64,000 nt of DNA, taken from an uncultured Pseudoteredinibacter sp. (lineage in GTDB: Bacteria; Pseudomonadota; Gammaproteobacteria; Pseudomonadales; Cellvibrionaceae). The DNA is taken from contig NZ_CANMSS010000008.1 of NCBI RefSeq assembly GCF_947500695.1, forward strand, positions 124,001-188,000, in the 5' to 3' direction. Below are positions 8,286 to 16,593 of this stretch, one piece after another. Each line of letters opens with the position of its first letter. Within the stretch, counting starts at the first letter, position 1. Made by a program: the position numbers and the translations under genes. The notes under the pieces were generated by a model, which saw only the letters and a program-made list of their open reading frames with translations, was not told where the DNA came from and did not search any database.

Positions 8286-9340
8286 TAGCTAACCTCTGAT
8301 AACTGCGAAGCAAACTGGTGTAGTGGCAAAACATGATCGCTTAGATTGGCTCTGGCAACTGCCATCGGCATACCATAAATAACGGAGCTGGCCTCATCTT
8401 GACTCCAAATAACACCGCCACGATTTTTAATCGCTCTAGCGCCCTCACATCCGTCACTACCCATGCCCGTTAGAACAACACCAAAAGAGCGACTAGCAAA
8501 TGCTTCAGATGCTGAAGTAAATGTCAGATCGACAGATGGCTTATAACTAACAGACTCGTCGCCATCTACTACGTCAAGCTTGAGTGGATTAGATTTATTA
8601 AAAAGCAGCTGCTTACCACCTGGAGCTAAATAGGCCGTGCCCGGCTCCATATTTACGCCATGCTCAGCATGGCGAACATTGATCTGGCATTCACGATCTA
8701 ATCGCTCAGCAAAAGCCATCGTAAAGTTAGCAGGCATATGCTGCACTAAAACTATGGGTATCGAAAAATCTGCAGGCAAAGCGGACAAAACCTCGGTCAA
8801 GGCTACTGGGCCCCCTGTCGAGGCACCAATAACTACCACTGCGGGTTTCTGAGCGGGTGCCTGGCTGGCCGCAGCCTTCTTAAAAGCGCTGTCTGAAGTG
8901 TTAAAGCCAGTTGCAGGCGCTGCACTGGCGACAGCCGTGTCTCCTCGCATAGCCACCGCTAAAATACGATCTTGCAAGGTTGCACTTAGCTTTCTTGAAT
9001 CGCGCGAGAACTCAGCAAAGTTCTTTGCCATAAAATCAACGGCACCCGCCGACAAGGCATCCAAAGTAACTTGTGCGCCCTCATAAGTAAGCGAAGAGAA
9101 CATAATAATGGGAATGGGATTGTTGGCCATGATTTCACGAACCGCGGTGACGCCATCCATCTCAGGCATCTCATAGTCCATGGTGATCACGTCCGGCTTT
9201 AAATCAGCAGCTTTCGCCACGGCTTCTTTGCCGTCATTAGCCACTGCAACAACTTCGATATCGGGGTGCGCCCCAATCATTTCTTTCAGACGGTTTTGAA
9301 AAAACAAAGAGTCGTCGACAATTAGTACTTTAACGGACAT
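8285..9340 (-). CDS. cheB: Chemotaxis methylesterase/glutamine deamidase CheB
   Basis: CheB removes methyl groups from chemoreceptors during adaptation. The 351-residue protein has an N-terminal receiver domain (VLIVDDS, phospho-acceptor Asp55 in ITMDYEMPEMDG) and a C-terminal esterase domain with the catalytic Ser in GASTGGP, His in VLVQHMP and Asp in GMGSDG. A TTG start at 9394 is possible, but ATG 9340 has AAGGGG/AAGGG upstream and is the family start. Its counterpart methyltransferase CheR is not in the window. Confidence 0.96.
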   Translation of the reverse strand: MSVKVLIVDDSLFFQNRLKEMIGAHPDIEVVAVANDGKEAVAKAADLKPDVITMDYEMPEMDGVTAVREIMANNPIPIIMFSSLTYEGAQVTLDALSAGAVDFMAKNFAEFSRDSRKLSATLQDRILAVAMRGDTAVASAAPATGFNTSDSAFKKAAASQAPAQKPAVVVIGASTGGPVALTEVLSALPADFSIPIVLVQHMPANFTMAFAERLDRECQINVRHAEHGVNMEPGTAYLAPGGKQLLFNKSNPLKLDVVDGDESVSYKPSVDLTFTSASEAFASRSFGVVLTGMGSDGCEGARAIKNRGGVIWSQDEASSVIYGMPMAVARANLSDHVLPLHQFASQLSEVS

Positions 9341-9493
9341 TACGCCCTTCCCCTTATAGCAGACCCAATCAATCCAAGTAGCAACTGCTTGCAAGGAACT
9401 CGCGTTCCTTGAATAGCTGTTGGCAGAGGCAGACTTGGCTCTCTATATCATTCGACAGCAAGACATTTGCCAGCGATGCTGGCAAATAATCTT

Positions 9494-11641
9494 TTAGGCA
9501 TAGCGCTTTAACATGGCTGGCACATCTAGGATAAGCGCCATGGTACCGTCACCGGTAATCGTTGCGCCGGCCATCCCTGGAGTTCCTTGTAGCATCTGAC
9601 CAAGCGGCTTGATAACGACTTCTTCCTGACCTATCAATCGGTCAACAACAAAGCCCACGCGATCGGTACCCACGCTGACGATCACCACATGTGACTCAGC
9701 CAAAGGATCTACATCTTCTTCAACTAGCCACTTCTTCAAATAAAACAGTGGCACAGCCTTATCGCGAATGGTGACGCACTCTTGCGAATCTACGATATTG
9801 GTTTTGGTCAAATCCATCTGGAAGATCTCATTAACACTCATCAAAGGTAGAGCAAAGGTTTGATCTCCAAGCATTACCATTAAGGTAGGCATAATCGCTA
9901 ACGTTAGCGGAACCTTAATGACCAAGCTAGTGCCTTCACCTAGGCGGGACTTAATATCCACCGAGCCGTTGAGCTGGGAGATTTTGGTTTTCACCACATC
10001 CATGCCCACACCACGGCCAGAAACATCTGAGATTTCTACCTTGGTAGAAAAGCCTGGTGCAAAGATAAGGTTAAATGCTTCTTCATCCGTTAAACGTGCC
10101 GCAGAATCCTCATCGTAAAGCCCTTTCTCAACAGCTTTTTTACGCAAGGCATCTGGATCCATACCGCCGCCATCATCAGTGATGGACAATAAGATATGAT
10201 CACCCTCTTGTTCCGCAGCCAGCGTCACCGTACCCACTCGGCTTTTGCCTGAAGCCTCACGCTTTTCTGGTGATTCAATACCGTGATCTACTGCATTTCG
10301 AACCAAGTGAACCAATGGATCAGCCAAAGCTTCTACTAGGTTTTTATCGAGGTCGGTATCTTCACCAACCAGCTCTAATTTAATTTCTTTACCCAAGTTC
10401 CGTGCTAGATCCCTAACAACACGCGGGAATCGCCCGAAAACTTTCTTAATTGGCTGCATGCGGGTCTTCATTACAGAAGATTGCAAGTCGGCAGTTACCA
10501 CATCAAGGTTAGCGACAGCTTTTGATAGCGCTTCGTCCTGCGACTTACCGCCAATTCGAACTAAGCGATTGCGAACTAGAACGAGTTCGCCCACCATATT
10601 CATAATTTCATCTAGACGCTGAGTATCAACTCGAACCGATGCTTCACCTGATGCCGGTGCGTTCTGTCCAGCGTTGGCTTTTTTCGCATTCGCTATGTTG
10701 GTGACATTAGCTTTTGCAGCTGGTTTAGCTGGCTCTTTAGGCTCTGGCTTTTTAGGACTTGGCTTGGCCGCTTCGATTTTGCTGACCTTCTGCTCTGTAG
10801 CAGCCGGCGCTGATTCCGCCTTAGCCGTCGGCCCTTGCCCTTTACCATGCAAATTATCCAGTAAAGCGTCAAACTCAGCTTCCGAAATTTCCTCACCACT
10901 AGCACTTGATGCTGGCGCCGCTGAAGCTGCGGGTGCCGATGCAGCAGCTGCCCCCGGTGCTTCAGCCGATGGATTAGGTGCTGCACCATGCAGACCATCC
11001 AATAATGCCTCAAATTCTGCGTCGGTAATTTCAGGGTTATCAGAATTGATGATTTCATCGACATTTCCACCACTGGCTGGCTTGGCTTTAGCGCCATCCA
11101 ACTCATCAAGCAGAGCATCGAATTCTTCTTCTGTGATTTCATCACTGGTAGCTGCCTTGGCCGGCTCTTCGGCAACAGGCGTTGCAGCAGCGGCAGGCTC
11201 AGCAGCCGGTGGAGCTGCAGGCGCCGCCTCAGCGGCGACCTCACCTTCAGCTTCAGGGGTTGCTAATTTCCCAAGTTCTTCTAACAATTCCGGGCTAGCG
11301 GCGCTTGGCGTTTGCCCTGCACTCAGCTCGGCAAATTGCTGATTGACCATATCCAGTGCTTGCAGCACCACATCCATCAGTGCTGGTGATACCTTGCGCT
11401 TTCCGTTGCGTAAAATATCAAACAGATTTTCAGTCACATGGCAGCACTCCACCATGGCATCTATCTGTAGGAATCCAGCACCGCCTTTTACGGTATGGAA
11501 GCCACGGAAAATGGCATTTAGTAAATCGGTATCCTCAGGGCTATTTTCCAAATCAACTAATTGTTCGGAAAGTAGCTCTAAAATTTCACCAGCTTCTACA
11601 AGAAAATCCTGGAGTATTTCTTCGTCGTCCCCAAAGCTCAT
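9494..11641 (-). CDS. cheA: Chemotaxis histidine kinase CheA
   Basis: A 715-residue CheA. Domains in order: HPt (about 1-105, phospho-His49 in GFHTVKGG); an Ala/Pro-rich linker (about 110-335) in place of a recognisable P2 domain; dimerisation P3 (about 335-400); ATP-binding P4 with N-box HLVRNAVDHGIE, DDGGGMD and GRGVGMDVV; CheW-like P5 (about 580-715). The linker carries three copies of a short motif EI-(S/T)-x-x-EF-x-ALLD-x-L-x-G at residues 167-183, 204-219 and 250-266. They resemble the FliM N-terminus and the CheZ C-terminus, both CheY-binding peptides. Start ATG 11641 is preceded by AGAGGTG. Confidence 0.96.
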   Translation of the reverse strand: MSFGDDEEILQDFLVEAGEILELLSEQLVDLENSPEDTDLLNAIFRGFHTVKGGAGFLQIDAMVECCHVTENLFDILRNGKRKVSPALMDVVLQALDMVNQQFAELSAGQTPSAASPELLEELGKLATPEAEGEVAAEAAPAAPPAAEPAAAATPVAEEPAKAATSDEITEEEFDALLDELDGAKAKPASGGNVDEIINSDNPEITDAEFEALLDGLHGAAPNPSAEAPGAAAASAPAASAAPASSASGEEISEAEFDALLDNLHGKGQGPTAKAESAPAATEQKVSKIEAAKPSPKKPEPKEPAKPAAKANVTNIANAKKANAGQNAPASGEASVRVDTQRLDEIMNMVGELVLVRNRLVRIGGKSQDEALSKAVANLDVVTADLQSSVMKTRMQPIKKVFGRFPRVVRDLARNLGKEIKLELVGEDTDLDKNLVEALADPLVHLVRNAVDHGIESPEKREASGKSRVGTVTLAAEQEGDHILLSITDDGGGMDPDALRKKAVEKGLYDEDSAARLTDEEAFNLIFAPGFSTKVEISDVSGRGVGMDVVKTKISQLNGSVDIKSRLGEGTSLVIKVPLTLAIMPTLMVMLGDQTFALPLMSVNEIFQMDLTKTNIVDSQECVTIRDKAVPLFYLKKWLVEEDVDPLAESHVVIVSVGTDRVGFVVDRLIGQEEVVIKPLGQMLQGTPGMAGATITGDGTMALILDVPAMLKRYA

Positions 11642-11651
11642 ATTTCACCTC

Positions 11652-12449
11652 TTAGAATCCAAGGCTGGACAGTAGGTCGTCAACTTCATCCTGACTACTA
11701 ACGACACCATCTGTCTGCTCGGGATTGATCTGTGGTCCACTCAATTCTTCACCTGCCTTCGCCTCTACTGCGGCTGGGGCATTATCATCTGGAATGAGTC
11801 CAGTGATATCTTCAACTTGAGACGCCACCTTGATCAGCTCTACCAAATCACCTTCCAAATCACTGATCAGTGCCATCACACGATTCAGTACTTGGCCAGT
11901 GAGGTCCTGGTACTCCTGTTCCATCATAATTCCCTGGAGGTTAGAATTAATCAGATTCGCATCATCACTCATGCGACTCAGAAACATATCCATTCTTGGG
12001 TAGAGCTTGTTAAATTCCTGTGCCGACATCTCTCGGCTTTTAATTCGCATCCACTCTGATCGTAACTCAGCAGCTTCTCTACCTAGGCGATCGGCCACTG
12101 GAGCGGTTGCTTCAACCCTGTCCATAGTCTTATCGGCCGCTTGCTGTGTCATCTTAATGACATAGTGCAAACGATCTGAAGCGTCTTGAATTTCAGTACC
12201 TTCTAAAGGCGCTGGCTGATTGTTTGACTGCTCATCAACATGAAAATTTACTATAGCATTATGCAGGCCGCGCGTTAGGCGGCCCACTGAAGTAAACAGG
12301 TGTCGATCACGCGCATCCATCAAGGCGTGAATAAGCTGACCCGCCTCTTCCATCTGATCTGATTCCAGCTTTTCGATAAGCAGCTTGGCGCACTCACGTA
12401 GTTCGCAAGTAAAGCTGTCTGATTGGCTGGCAATATATTGGGTATTCAT
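11652..12449 (-). CDS. cheZ: CheY-phosphate phosphatase CheZ
   Basis: CheZ removes phosphate from CheY-P at the pole. The 265-residue protein is mostly helical, with the conserved catalytic-helix region around residues 165-185 (LQGIMMEQEYQDLTGQVL, containing the essential Asp-x-x-x-Gln pair). The extreme C-terminus SSQDEVDDLLSSLGF is the CheY-binding peptide, tethered by an acidic linker. It sits between cheY and cheA with 10-20 base spacers. Confidence 0.95.
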   Translation of the reverse strand: MNTQYIASQSDSFTCELRECAKLLIEKLESDQMEEAGQLIHALMDARDRHLFTSVGRLTRGLHNAIVNFHVDEQSNNQPAPLEGTEIQDASDRLHYVIKMTQQAADKTMDRVEATAPVADRLGREAAELRSEWMRIKSREMSAQEFNKLYPRMDMFLSRMSDDANLINSNLQGIMMEQEYQDLTGQVLNRVMALISDLEGDLVELIKVASQVEDITGLIPDDNAPAAVEAKAGEELSGPQINPEQTDGVVSSQDEVDDLLSSLGF

Positions 12450-12470
12450 AGACTGTCCTCAGCGAATTGC

Positions 12471-12857
12471 TTAGCCATTGACCCGTTCAAAAATCTTATC
12501 GATCTTTTCCTTAAGAACGGCCGCTGTGAAAGGTTTAACAACATAACCGTTCACCCCTGCTTGCGCAGCTTCTACAATTTGCTCACGCTTAGCTTCTGCA
12601 GTAACCATAAGTACTGGCAAGCTCTTAAGATTGTCGTCAGCACGTACAGCTTTCAGAAGATCAATGCCCGTCATTCCAGGCATGTTCCAGTCTGTAACCA
12701 AAAAGTCGATGCCGCCAGCTTTCAGCATGGGCAAGGCAGTCATGCCATCATCAGCTTCTTGGGTATTGTTGAACCCCAAATCACGCAATAGGTTTTTGAT
12801 AATCCGACGCATTGTTGAAAAGTCATCAACAATTAGGATTTTCATATCGGTATCCAA
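12471..12857 (-). CDS. cheY: Chemotaxis response regulator CheY
   Basis: A single receiver domain: [20 protein letters not shown], the phospho-acceptor Asp in [12 protein letters not shown], the switch Thr in MVTAEAKRE and the Lys in YVVKPF. The start is unusual. GGAGG lies 5 bases before TTG 12857, while the family start (MKIL, ATG 12845) is 17 bases from it, so a four-residue MDTD extension from a TTG codon is the better-supported reading. A further ATG at 12890 has no ribosome binding site. Confidence 0.94.
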   Translation of the reverse strand: MDTDMKILIVDDFSTMRRIIKNLLRDLGFNNTQEADDGMTALPMLKAGGIDFLVTDWNMPGMTGIDLLKAVRADDNLKSLPVLMVTAEAKREQIVEAAQAGVNGYVVKPFTAAVLKEKIDKIFERVNG

Positions 12858-13218
12858 TGTAGCCTCCAGGCAGCCCAAAATCGGGCTCATCTAACGGTGA
12901 ATATATACTTGATGATAGTTGGTAATTCTCGATCTGCGCAGTTGCGTCCGATATTTGTCCGAATTTATTACCTCGAGTTAACGTGTTGGAATTTGTAGAA
13001 TCCACGCTTACTCAAGTACTTATATTGGTCGTATTTGGGATTTCTTTAGAAATTAAATTAAATAGCACTTTATTTAGCCAGATTGTGGAATATTCGCATA
13101 AGAAATGGGCATTACTTATGGTTTGTATCTGCTTTTTTTAGGAAGGGAATTATTACTGAAAACTTATTAATGAAACTAAACACCGAGCATTAATGACAAT
13201 TTAATGGCACTAGAACGC
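12858..13218. other. AT-rich spacer between fliA and cheY
   Basis: About 360 bases without a convincing gene. Because a strong terminator follows fliA, this spacer should hold the promoter of the cheY-cheZ-cheA-cheB-motCD transcript. I see no clear sigma28 or sigma54 consensus; the nearest sigma54-like match (GC...CC at about 13065-13081) has a spacing one base too long. Confidence 0.5.
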
Positions 13219-13254
13219 AAAAAAACCGGCGCTTTTACTTTGCGCCGTTTTTTT
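13219..13254. terminator. Bidirectional hairpin terminator overlapping the fliA stop
   Basis: CGGCGC (13227-13232) and GCGCCG (13242-13247) flanked by seven A on the left and seven T on the right, so it can act on either strand. The fliA stop codon (13235-13237) is inside the loop, so the terminator uses the last codons of fliA. Confidence 0.85.
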
Positions 13255-13987
13255 GCCAGTCAGAAAGCTTCGATCGAAGCCTTGCAGTGGCTTGACTGTG
13301 GATTTGGCTGACCCGAGATTCACTTACGCCAATGATCTGGCCAATTTCTTTTAAGTTAAGCTCTTCATCATAATATAACGCCAAGATCATTCTTTCTCGC
13401 TCAGGCAATTCAGATATTGCCTTGGCGAGGGATTCTTTTAAGCCTTCACGCTGCATATTATCGTGCGGCGCTATGAATGCCATGCTGGTCTGCTCGCTGC
13501 TCATGCGAGTATCTTCACCACCAAAGGCTTCTTCAAAGCTAAATAAGCGACTGCTGGCATTGTCTTTCAAGACGCTGTAATACTCATCAAGCGTCATCTC
13601 CAATTCAGCGGCAATCTCTTGATCAGAGGCATCGCGTCCCTCGCGAGACTCCACGGTATTAATCGCATCCGAAATTCTACGATTATTACGGTGTACCGAC
13701 CTCGGCACCCAATCGCCCTTGCGCATTTCATCAACGATGGCACCACGAATTCGAATACCGGCATAGGTTTCAAAACTAGCGCCACGTGAAGCATCGTATT
13801 TTTGAGAGGCTTCTAATAGCCCAATCATGCCTGCCTGAATCAGGTCTTCTACCTGCACACACGCCGGCATCCTTACCATCATATGGTGCGCAATACGCTT
13901 AACTAAAGTCGCATAATCCTCTACACGAATATTGACACTAGGTGTCTGTGTCTGGCCGTACATTGCCAAGCTATCGGATACTGCCAT
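13235..13987 (-). CDS. fliA: Flagellar sigma factor FliA (sigma28)
   Basis: FliA directs RNA polymerase to late flagellar and chemotaxis promoters. The 250-residue protein has region 2 (ASRGASFETYAGIRIRGAIV with DEMRKGDWVPRSVHRNNR) and region 4 with a helix-turn-helix (YDEELNLKEIGQIIGVSESR, then VSQIHSQATARLR), both characteristic of sigma28. It starts 2 bases after fleN stops. Its anti-sigma factor FlgM is not in the window. Confidence 0.96.
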   Translation of the reverse strand: MAVSDSLAMYGQTQTPSVNIRVEDYATLVKRIAHHMMVRMPACVQVEDLIQAGMIGLLEASQKYDASRGASFETYAGIRIRGAIVDEMRKGDWVPRSVHRNNRRISDAINTVESREGRDASDQEIAAELEMTLDEYYSVLKDNASSRLFSFEEAFGGEDTRMSSEQTSMAFIAPHDNMQREGLKESLAKAISELPERERMILALYYDEELNLKEIGQIIGVSESRVSQIHSQATARLRSKLSDWQKNGAK

Positions 13988-13989
13988 CT

Positions 13990-14817
13990 CTAAAATCCTG
14001 AGTTTGCCACATTGAGCAGCCTTTCAACGAAGAATTCCAAATGCCCTCTTGGGTTATTGGGCAGAGGAAGTTCATCCACTTTTTGTGCCAAGGTTCGAAT
14101 TGCCTGGGCCGCCTTAGATCTAGGCGCATACTCTAAGATAGGCGTTTGCTTCTGTACTGCTTTACGGACATTTTCATCAAAGGGAATATGACCTATGTAC
14201 TGCAGAGAAACATCCAAAAAGCGCTGGCAAACTGCATTTAACTTTGCAAATAGTTTGCTACCTTCCTGATTACTGCGGGTCATATTGGCAACCACGCGGA
14301 ATCGGAAAGTACCATATTCGGTATTCATCAACTTGATGAGAGCATAAGCGTCGGTGATAGACGAAGGCTCGTCGCAAACAACAACTAAAATTTCGTTTGC
14401 TGCGCGCACAAAGCTCACCACTGAATCTGATATGCCCGCAGCGGTATCAACCACTAAGACATCTAGATTGTCGGCAATGTCACTGAAGGCCCTGATTAAT
14501 GCGGCGTGCTCTTGATCACCTAAGGTAGCCATCTGCTGCACACCAGAGGCGGCAGGCACAATATCTACACCACTTGGACCGGGGACCATTATCTCCGCTA
14601 GGCGTCGCTCGCCTGACAACACATCAGATAAATTGTATTGAGCTTTTAAGCCCAACAATACGTCCACATTCGCCAATCCCAAGTCGGCATCAAGAAGTAC
14701 TACCCGGCGATGCAGTTCAGCTAAGGCAATGCTTAGGTTAACAGAGATATTACTCTTTCCAACCCCACCTTTACCTCCGGTCACTGCAATCACTTGAACC
14801 GGTCGACCATAACTCAT
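13990..14817 (-). CDS. fleN: Flagellar number regulator FleN (FlhG), MinD-like ATPase
   Basis: FleN limits polar flagella to one by antagonising FleQ. The 275-residue protein has the deviant Walker A motif GGKGGVGKSN, LLDADLGLANVDVLLGL, the switch VVDTAAGIS and the C-terminal NPRGHLEFFVERLL typical of FleN. An upstream ATG (14862) would add 15 residues but has no ribosome binding site; ATG 14817 has AGGAG 11 bases ahead and aligns with the Pseudomonas start, so it is preferred. It lies between flhF and fliA, as usual. Confidence 0.94.
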   Translation of the reverse strand: MSYGRPVQVIAVTGGKGGVGKSNISVNLSIALAELHRRVVLLDADLGLANVDVLLGLKAQYNLSDVLSGERRLAEIMVPGPSGVDIVPAASGVQQMATLGDQEHAALIRAFSDIADNLDVLVVDTAAGISDSVVSFVRAANEILVVVCDEPSSITDAYALIKLMNTEYGTFRFRVVANMTRSNQEGSKLFAKLNAVCQRFLDVSLQYIGHIPFDENVRKAVQKQTPILEYAPRSKAAQAIRTLAQKVDELPLPNNPRGHLEFFVERLLNVANSGF

Positions 14818-14941
14818 GGGATAATTCGCTCCTGTATCTAGCGGGAATATGGAATAACTCATTAAGTATAGTTGGCTATTTCCATTTATCCTGCCGTTTG
14901 GCCAAAAAAATTAAAGTTTTCCGAAGCCAGTATTTTGTTGA

Positions 14942-16537
14942 TTAAAATTCCACCGACTGTTTAAGCAGTCGCGAATCCATTTCCGAAAGTTCTAATGCCG
15001 ATGAAATCAAATGTTGGCTTCTAGCAACAGCAATATCCTGCGGAATATTCTGTCCATCGGTGCTATAGGCAAGCGGTAAATCATGTTCGATCACCACACT
15101 TAAGGCTTCACCCAAACCTGTCGTCTCATCTAACTTACTCAGTACCGCGCCACTTAAACCGCGTCCAGCATAGGCATGGGCTGATGCTTTTAGCATTTGC
15201 CATTGGCTATTGGCCGCCATCACCAAATAACTGCGCACAGCTCGGTGTTGCTGCACCAAGGCGAGCTGCTGATGCAACATTGGATCACCATGACGGAAAC
15301 CTGCAGTATCAATCAGGATTAAGGAACGCTGTTTAAAGCTATCGATAACGTCCTTAAGACTTTCATCTTCCTCAACCACTTTAACAGGCACTTTTAGAAT
15401 CGCCCCTAAGGCACGTAGCTGATCATGTGCAGCAATACGATAAGTATCGGTAGTGATCAAGGCCACCTGTTCCGGGCCATGCTTCATCACGTAGCGGGCT
15501 GCCAATTTTCCAACGGTGGTGGTTTTTCCCACACCGGTTGGACCAACAAAGGCAAATACACCACCCTGCTCCGTAATATCTTTAGGCAAAACGGGAATAG
15601 ACTGGGTTAGATGGGACAACGCCTCGTTCCAGCTATCTGAAATACTTTGGCCTGGGCTCAAACGATTTAGCAGCTGTTTGCTAACGCCCTGACTCAAACC
15701 TAACTTTTCTAAACGGCTACGTACCGCATCTTCAACTGGGTTTTTGACGCCACTTTGATGAGTGGTTTGCGCGATCTGCTCTTCCAATAAACTGCGCATA
15801 TCCGAAAGTTCAGACATCAACAGTTTCATCTTGTCATCAACATCCATCGCCTGAGGTTGAACAGGAGCCGGATGTGAAGGGGCGCGCAGTTCGCCCTGCA
15901 TTGCGCGATGATCCACTCGGGTTTGCGAATGCGGCACATTGCTATGCAATGGGTACTGATCGACTTGTAATTGAGGCTGCGGCATTGCTTGGGCTGTGTT
16001 TCCACCTTGCCAATGTGCCGCCACCTCACTTGGGTTTACATTATTGGCATGGTTAATTGCTGGGCCACTGGCCACGGCATTAACAGCTGCAATATTTGGC
16101 TGCGCGCTCCCTTGGGGGCGTTGGTTTCTGCTAGCCTGTGTTTCAGCTCGCTGGCGTGCCGCCAACATTTTATCGCGCGCTGAGGCAACCTCTTGAGCCA
16201 ACTCTTCTTGGGTTTTACCAGAGGCCTGACCTCGCGTAGGCGCTTGTTCGCTCACCATGCTGGCGCCAGTCATTTGCTGCGCTAGCTGCTGTCCGTTCAT
16301 TTGCTGCTGCCAAGCTTGATCGCTCGCCATCGGCAAATCGTAATTGGCAGCAGGGGAATCCTGTAGATGTTTAGTGGGAGTTGGAGCTGGCTTTTGCGGC
16401 AGCTCCAATGAGGCCATCACCTCTACACCCTTTTCATTGCGGTGATTGGAAAGAATAACGGCATCCGGGCCCAGCTCATGGCGCACCAGTTCCAAAGCAC
16501 GTCTCATATCTGCTGCAACAAAACGCTTTACTTGCAT
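14942..16537 (-). CDS. flhF: Polar flagellum placement GTPase FlhF
   Basis: FlhF is an SRP-type GTPase that recruits the first flagellar parts to the pole. The 531-residue protein has an N-terminal B domain (MQVKRFVAADMRRALELV), a long Gln/Ala-rich linker (about 60-250), the N domain and the NG GTPase core: P-loop VGPTGVGKTTTVGKLA (about residues 330-345), TTDTYRIAA, DTAGFRHGD and SKLDETTGLGEAL. GGAGAG stands 5 bases before the start. The linker is longer than in many homologues. Confidence 0.95.
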   Translation of the reverse strand: MQVKRFVAADMRRALELVRHELGPDAVILSNHRNEKGVEVMASLELPQKPAPTPTKHLQDSPAANYDLPMASDQAWQQQMNGQQLAQQMTGASMVSEQAPTRGQASGKTQEELAQEVASARDKMLAARQRAETQASRNQRPQGSAQPNIAAVNAVASGPAINHANNVNPSEVAAHWQGGNTAQAMPQPQLQVDQYPLHSNVPHSQTRVDHRAMQGELRAPSHPAPVQPQAMDVDDKMKLLMSELSDMRSLLEEQIAQTTHQSGVKNPVEDAVRSRLEKLGLSQGVSKQLLNRLSPGQSISDSWNEALSHLTQSIPVLPKDITEQGGVFAFVGPTGVGKTTTVGKLAARYVMKHGPEQVALITTDTYRIAAHDQLRALGAILKVPVKVVEEDESLKDVIDSFKQRSLILIDTAGFRHGDPMLHQQLALVQQHRAVRSYLVMAANSQWQMLKASAHAYAGRGLSGAVLSKLDETTGLGEALSVVIEHDLPLAYSTDGQNIPQDIAVARSQHLISSALELSEMDSRLLKQSVEF

Positions 16538-16593
16538 TGTACTCTCCTACTCACCCAGCCAAATGAAGCATCGGGTTAATCGTGAATTGCGAT

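Noticed and set aside
10674..11342. A 222-residue open frame opposite cheA
   Set aside because: It lies exactly opposite the Ala/Pro/Glu-rich CheA linker; biased codons keep the reverse frame open. No ribosome binding site or family match.
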